From contig MEOH01000022.1 of NCBI GenBank assembly GCA_001769535.1, positions 186,001-250,000 on the forward strand: a DNA stretch of 64,000 nucleotides. The letters run 5' to 3'. This DNA is from Bacteroidetes bacterium GWF2_38_335 (lineage in GTDB: Bacteria > Bacteroidota > Bacteroidia > Bacteroidales > GWF2-38-335). A model generated the notes under the pieces. The model was not told the DNA's origin. It searched no databases and worked only from the letters and a program-made list of their open reading frames with translations. This document shows, piece after piece, positions 63,161-64,000 of the stretch. The position numbers and the translations under genes are program-made. Position 1 is the first letter of the stretch. Each line of letters begins with the position of its first letter.

Positions 63161-64000
63161 GAGTTGTTGCCGTTGCCGGAATTTTTGTTGCGTCTGAGAA
63201 AATAATAGGGAATATAGGTAAGAATGAGTGATGCTCCGATTAAAATTGCACCCAATATATAATTACCCAAAAAATTTAATGCAAAGGAAAGCACAATAAA
63301 GATTACCGAGAAAAATGAAAGAATTGCAGTGGCCATCATGTGAGAATTGCCAAATTTCAAAAGGATGTGGTGCATGTGTGTTTTATCGGGTCTGAAGGGA
63401 GATCTTTTTCTGAGGATTCTGAAAATGAAAACCCTTACCAGATCAAAAAGCGGAATGAAAATAATTCCGATTGCCACTGCAGGAGCCGATTTTATGAAAT
63501 AAGGAGTGCTTTTTATTTCGGGATTGCCTGTATAATAACCGTTTGCCTTAATAAATTCAACTGCCAGCACAGCAATCAACAGTCCAATAAGCAGAGATCC
63601 TGTATCACCCATAAAAATTTTTGCAGGTGTAACATTGTATCTCAGAAAAGCCAACAGGGCAGCAACTAAAGAAAAGGAAATAATGGCATGCTGATAATCT
63701 TTTACAAGATAAAACCATATTCCGAAAATCAGGGCCGAGATTATTCCCATGCTGGCTGCCAAACCGTTGATGCCATCAACCATATTGAAAGCGTTGATGA
63801 TCACAATCAAGGTTAAAATGGTGAATAAAATGGAAATAATTTCAGGCAGTACCTGCACACCAAAAATACCGTACATTTCTGTAATTCTGATGTTTCCCCA
63901 GATCACAATAATCATTGAGGCAAAGACCATTCCCACTGTTTTTCTGAAAGGACTCAGGCCAACCACATCATCGTTGATGCCAATCAATGTCATTACGGTC
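63157..64000 (-). CDS. WecA/MraY-family undecaprenyl-phosphate glycosyltransferase (5' end outside window)
   Basis: The frame remains open to the window edge. The visible part (about 280 residues) begins after the usual first helices. It holds GINDDVVGLSPF, NAFNMVDGINGLA, AKIFMGDTGSLLIG and DKTHMHHILLKFG, the motifs of polyprenyl-phosphate N-acetylhexosamine-1-phosphate transferases (WecA type; MraY is less likely given the HMHH sequence). It starts a lipid-linked glycan for surface polysaccharide. It overlaps the barrel gene by 4 bp (ATGA). About 80-90 N-terminal residues are missing. Confidence 0.92.
   Translation of the reverse strand, partial: TVMTLIGINDDVVGLSPFRKTVGMVFASMIIVIWGNIRITEMYGIFGVQVLPEIISILFTILTLIVIINAFNMVDGINGLAASMGIISALIFGIWFYLVKDYQHAIISFSLVAALLAFLRYNVTPAKIFMGDTGSLLIGLLIAVLAVEFIKANGYYTGNPEIKSTPYFIKSAPAVAIGIIFIPLFDLVRVFIFRILRKRSPFRPDKTHMHHILLKFGNSHMMATAILSFFSVIFIVLSFALNFLGNYILGAILIGASLILTYIPYYFLRRNKNSGNGNNS

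Overview
The window reads as chromosomal DNA of a gliding or adhesive Bacteroidota bacterium. The evidence is a giant adhesin with a gliding-motility C-terminal domain followed by a PorP/SprF protein, the type IX secretion (T9SS) proteins PorX and PorW/SprE, many lipoproteins with short N-terminal lipoboxes, gene starts without Shine-Dalgarno sequences, and several TAnnTTTG promoter boxes. No rRNA, tRNA, CRISPR array or transposase was recognised. Genus cannot be fixed from sequence reading alone.

Layout. 1-4.8 kb: 3' part of a tandem-repeat adhesin plus a PorP/SprF protein. 5.3-7.7 kb: M28 peptidase and a lipoprotein archaemetzincin. 7.9-14.8 kb: three tandem TPR/coiled-coil/SpoIIE-phosphatase signalling proteins on the minus strand, with a mosaic pattern of gene conversion. 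14.8-16.2 kb: a repeat-rich spacer around one small lipoprotein gene. 16.2-20.3 kb: leuS and an M23 peptidase. 20.4-24.8 kb: porW-porX. 25-29.2 kb: a Wzi/RemB-like outer-membrane protein, a membrane-anchored MtfA-like peptidase and an OmpA-domain protein. 29.3-32.9 kb: gatE-gatD, the archaeal-type Gln-tRNA amidotransferase, with its own promoter and terminator. 32.9-36.3 kb: a VWA lipoprotein divergent from two unrecognised envelope genes, separated by an 11-bp periodic operator-like array. 36.5-39.1 kb: alanine dehydrogenase and a thioredoxin-domain protein. 39.3-42.3 kb: five related small lipoproteins. 42.5-53.2 kb: alpha/beta hydrolase, atpC-atpD, a polyprenyl synthetase and an epimerase, then atpG-A-H-F-E-B, two small membrane proteins and a bactofilin, all on the minus strand. 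53.6-56.9 kb: a HEAT-like hypothetical, then the yceD-rpmF-plsX-fabH lipid operon. 57-64 kb: a histidine kinase with a duplicated sensor, an AsmA-like protein, a second Wzi/RemB-like protein and the 3' part of a WecA/MraY-type glycosyltransferase.

How the genes work together. Envelope biogenesis and T9SS dominate: the adhesin is a probable T9SS cargo, PorP/SprF may anchor it, PorW is a structural or regulatory lipoprotein of the machine and PorX its regulator. A complete F1Fo ATP synthase is present in two blocks. The strongest anomaly is GatDE, which is normally archaeal. The clearest unexplained non-coding signal is the four-unit TGTAAA array at 34.63-34.67 kb.
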